Source of the DNA: Welwitschia mirabilis
Lineage: Eukaryota; Gnetophyta; Gnetopsida; Welwitschiales
Direction: 5' to 3'
DNA: 64,000 nucleotides
NCBI GenBank assembly: GCA_051453625.1
Contig: JBOZIK010000001.1
Coordinates: forward strand, 52,864,592 to 52,928,591
A program made the translations under genes and the position numbers. The notes under the pieces were generated by a model. The model searched no databases. It worked only from the letters and a program-made list of their open reading frames with translations, and had not been told where the DNA came from. This document shows, in pieces, positions 61,225 to 64,000 of this stretch (the first letter of the stretch is position 1; every line of letters starts with the position of its first letter).

Positions 61225-61830
61225 TATAGATGTCTTCAATTTTGTAAACGTCTATGAGAGAGATGTCTCAAGATTTATAGATGTCTTTGGAGAAAATGTC
61301 TTGAGTTTTGCAAGTGTATTGAAAGATCAGGTATGCTTTTTAAAATTTTTAAGATAGAAATATTTGAATTTGTAAATGTCTTGATAGTAAGGAAAATGTA
61401 TTGGAAATTTTTTAACATCACACATATTTGATGGCNNNNNNNNNNNNNNNNNNNNNNNNNNNNNNNNNNNNNNNNNNNNNNNNNNNNNNNNNNNNNNNNN
61501 NNNNNNNNNNNNNNNNNNNNNNNNNNNNNNNNNNNTTTGAATTTGTAGATGTCTTGATAGTAAGAAAAATGTATTGGAAATTTTTTAACATCAGACATAT
61601 TTGAGGGCGTAGATGTCTACTTCTTATGTTTTAGATGTCTTTTAGTAGGTAGATGTCTTTCGTATCCTATTGTGAAAATAAAAAAAGGTGCCAAAAAATA
61701 TGGTTTTGACCTTTTTTATTTGGAAAAGGGGCCATCAAATCCCATTTTCAATCTCCACTCAATAGGTGTCTTTCTCATAGCATGTTTTAGGGCTAATATT
61801 TTTAGATTTCTCTGGGAAGACATCTTTATT
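61225..61830 (+). repeat. AGATGTCT motif cluster, right side
   Basis: At least eleven variants of (A/T)(A/G)(A/G)ATGTCTT, AGATGTCT or AGACATCT occur in 600 bases, matching the cluster at 57195-57605 on the other side of the copia remnant. The block 61363-61435 is repeated at 61536-61607 across the 100-N gap 61436-61535. Confidence 0.75.
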
Positions 61831-61839
61831 TTAGTCGAC

Positions 61840-63567
61840 ATCCTCATAATGAGGAAGAATAGGGTTATTTTTCACTCATATTCACATTTTCCATTATTTC
61901 TTCACNNNNNNNNNNNNNNNNNNNNNNNNNNNNNNNNNNNNNNNNNNNNNNNNNNNNNNNNNNNNNNNNNNNNNNNNNNNNNNNNNNNNNNNNNNNNNNN
62001 NNNNNCATTCCATATTTCTTGTGTAAAATAGATGGTAAAACTGAAGCTTGATTGCCAAGGAGGGTAAAGAGAAGAAGAGGTTATCTTTTCTAATTCATGT
62101 TAAAAAATTTTATTTAATAAAAACTTACAGTTCCTTTATGTATCTTGAAATTTTAGTAATGTAAACGATTATAATTTTGAAACCTTATATTCTCTTATTG
62201 AATAAAATTTTACTAGAAAAGTGTGGAGTTTGATAATTTATTTTGTGCATCCCTTGCAAAATTCTTGAATTTTCATATTTTAACTATTAAGTGCTAAAAT
62301 TATGAGATTATTTCTTAATGTATAGATTTTATGTACATTCATTAGCATAACATGTGGAACATAAATTTACTTAGATAAATCTGATATACCCAAGAGTAAT
62401 AGGTCTTATATACAATCTTTTGATAAAATTCCTTTAAGGAAGTTTCTCAATGAGAAAAATGAAAAACTATATAGAATCTAGAGGCTTAGTTTAATTATGT
62501 TAATTAAGGGAAAGGTAATCGAAGAAGGGAAAAATAAGTAAAGGCTACTTGAATTTTTCATAGATTGGTTAAAGTACCCTTGGAGTAATCGCCAATCCTA
62601 AAAAATGTTATTATAACTAGGCAAAATGCCATTTGATATTCTTCACCATGCGAGTCCCTTAGCTTCCTCCTAATAACAAATAATTATTGAGGAACCAAGA
62701 ATTATAGTCTAGCATAATGAAATGCATGTCCCTCCATCATATTTTGATTGGGACGTTATAGCTAATGATAATAGATGGTAAACCTTAGAATGATAATGCC
62801 AAAATTAAAAACTACATTAAGAGGGGCATTGCAAGAATAAAAGAGAGCATTATGCTGTTCTTAACATTAGTGATAGATTTAGGAGGGAGGTTATAATTAA
62901 AGGCCATCTTCGNNNNNNNNNNNNNNNNNNNNNNNNNNNNNNNNNNNNNNNNNNNNNNNNNNNNNNNNNNNNNNNNNNNNNNNNNNNNNNNNNNNNNNNN
63001 NNNNNNNNNNNNNNNNNNNNNNNNNNNNNNNNNNNNNNNNNNNNNNNNNNNNNNNNNNNNNNNNNNNNNNNNNNNNNNNNNNNNNNNNNNNNNNNNNNNN
63101 NNNNNNNNNNNNNNNNNNNNNNNNNNNNNNNNNNNNNNNNNNNNNNNNNNNNNNNNNNNNNNNNNNNNNNNNNNNNNNNNNNNNNNNNNNNNNNNNNNNN
63201 NNNNNNNNNNNNNNNNNNNNNNNNNNNNNNNNNNNNNNNNNNNNNNNNNNNNNNNNNNNNNNNNNNNNNNNNNNNNNNNNNNNNNNNNNNNNNNNNNNNN
63301 NNNNNNNNNNNNNNNNNNNNNNNNNNNNNNNNNNNNNNNNNNNNNNNNNNNNNNNNNNNNNNNNNNNNNNNNNNNNNNNNNNNNNNNNNNNNNNNNNNNN
63401 NNNNNNNNNNNNNNNNNNNNNNNNNNNNNNNNNNNNNNNNNNNNNNNNNNNNNNNNNNNNNNNNNNNNNNNNNNNNNNNNNNNNNNNNNNNNNNNNNNNN
63501 NNNNNNNNNNNNNNNNNNNNNNNNNNNNNNNNNNNNNNNNNNNNNNNNNNNNNNNNNNNNNNNNNNN
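61840..63567. other. Spacer with two gaps
   Basis: Gaps are 61906-62005 and 62913-63567. The remaining sequence is AT-rich with no recognised gene. Part may be LTR or leader of the copia fragment that follows. Confidence 0.45.
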
Positions 63568-64000
63568 TTGGTGATGGTGCTTTTGTCAAAGTAGAAGGAA
63601 TTGAAGATGTTAAAATAAATCTCTAAGATGAAAGATGGATTAACATTCATGCTATTTTTCATGTGCCCAAGCTTTCTAATTTATTACTTTCAATGGGACA
63701 GATGGTTTAAAGAGGTGACAAAGTTATGTTTGATAAGGATAGTTGTATCATAAAGGATGGTATAGGCTTCTTTACTACTCTTAAAAGAATGCCAAATCAA
63801 ATCTAAGCATTGGTTTTCATGGGAGTTAACACATTAGGTAAAAATTTAAAAACTTATGTTAATATTAATTATGATTAAAAATCCTTTAATTCTATGACAC
63901 ATGAGATTAGGACATGCTTCCTACATAAATATTATAAAGATGTCAAAAGATTAAAGTGTGTTGGGCATTAAATGTTAAGAAATATCTACTGGAATTTGTG
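63568..64000 (+). pseudogene. Ty1/copia protease/pre-integrase fragment, cut by window end
   Basis: The frame reads GDGAFVKVEGIEDVKINL, then a block ending VPKLSNLLLSMGQM and KVMFDKDSCIIKDG: the region after the protease DSG in copia polyproteins, where the family has a G-D-x-x-x-V-x-G strand and a N-L-L-S-x-x-Q motif. In-frame stops occur near 63624 and 63706. The fragment begins at the edge of the 655-N gap, so its upstream part may lie in the gap, and it continues past 64000. Confidence 0.8.

Overview
This window looks like nuclear DNA of a seed plant with a large, repeat-rich genome. A gymnosperm is my best guess, from the 6.2 kb intron, the heavily decayed transposons of every class and the AT-rich spacers, but nothing in the window proves it. 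About 3.2 kb is assembly gap (15 runs of N). I see no rRNA, no convincing functional tRNA, no CRISPR array and no bacterial-type operon.

The one gene I can model from end to end is a nine-exon plastid-lipid-associated protein (PAP/fibrillin) at 5214-15902 on the plus strand. It gives a 291-residue product with a Ser-rich putative chloroplast transit peptide. The joined frame is uninterrupted, and one intron appears to be of the GC-AG class. Its 6.2 kb third intron holds an antisense tandem TRIM-like retrotransposon (three 106-bp LTRs, two internal regions). A decayed Ty1/copia RT/RNase H remnant ends about 300 bp upstream of its start codon.

The rest is mostly a transposon graveyard. From left to right: duplicated non-coding repeats around gaps and a possible Alfin-like exon remnant (1-3.5 kb); the copia remnant (4-4.9 kb); the fibrillin gene; a tRNA-related SINE-like copy (18.1 kb); a long decayed LINE on the minus strand (19.5-25.8 kb), whose 3' end unexpectedly carries a J-domain (DnaJ-type) coding remnant; a Ty3/gypsy element with both LTRs (26.6-31.8 kb); three more SINE-like copies (33.2-34.4 kb); hairpin-rich DNA resembling CACTA subterminal repeats (38.5 kb); a Ty1/copia element with both LTRs, PBS and polypurine tract (39.5-44.6 kb); tandemly duplicated DNA ending at a TATA box and a small ORF (47.2-48.3 kb); a decayed CACTA (En/Spm) TNP2 transposase with internal duplications (51.2-54.5 kb); an internally deleted copia element with motif-rich flanks (57-61.8 kb); and another copia protease/pre-integrase fragment running off the right edge.

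All transposon proteins carry stops, frameshifts or lost catalytic residues, so I expect none to be autonomous. The observations most worth checking are the J-domain at the 3' end of the LINE, the tandem TRIM, the SINE-like family, and the direct repeats flanking many assembly gaps.
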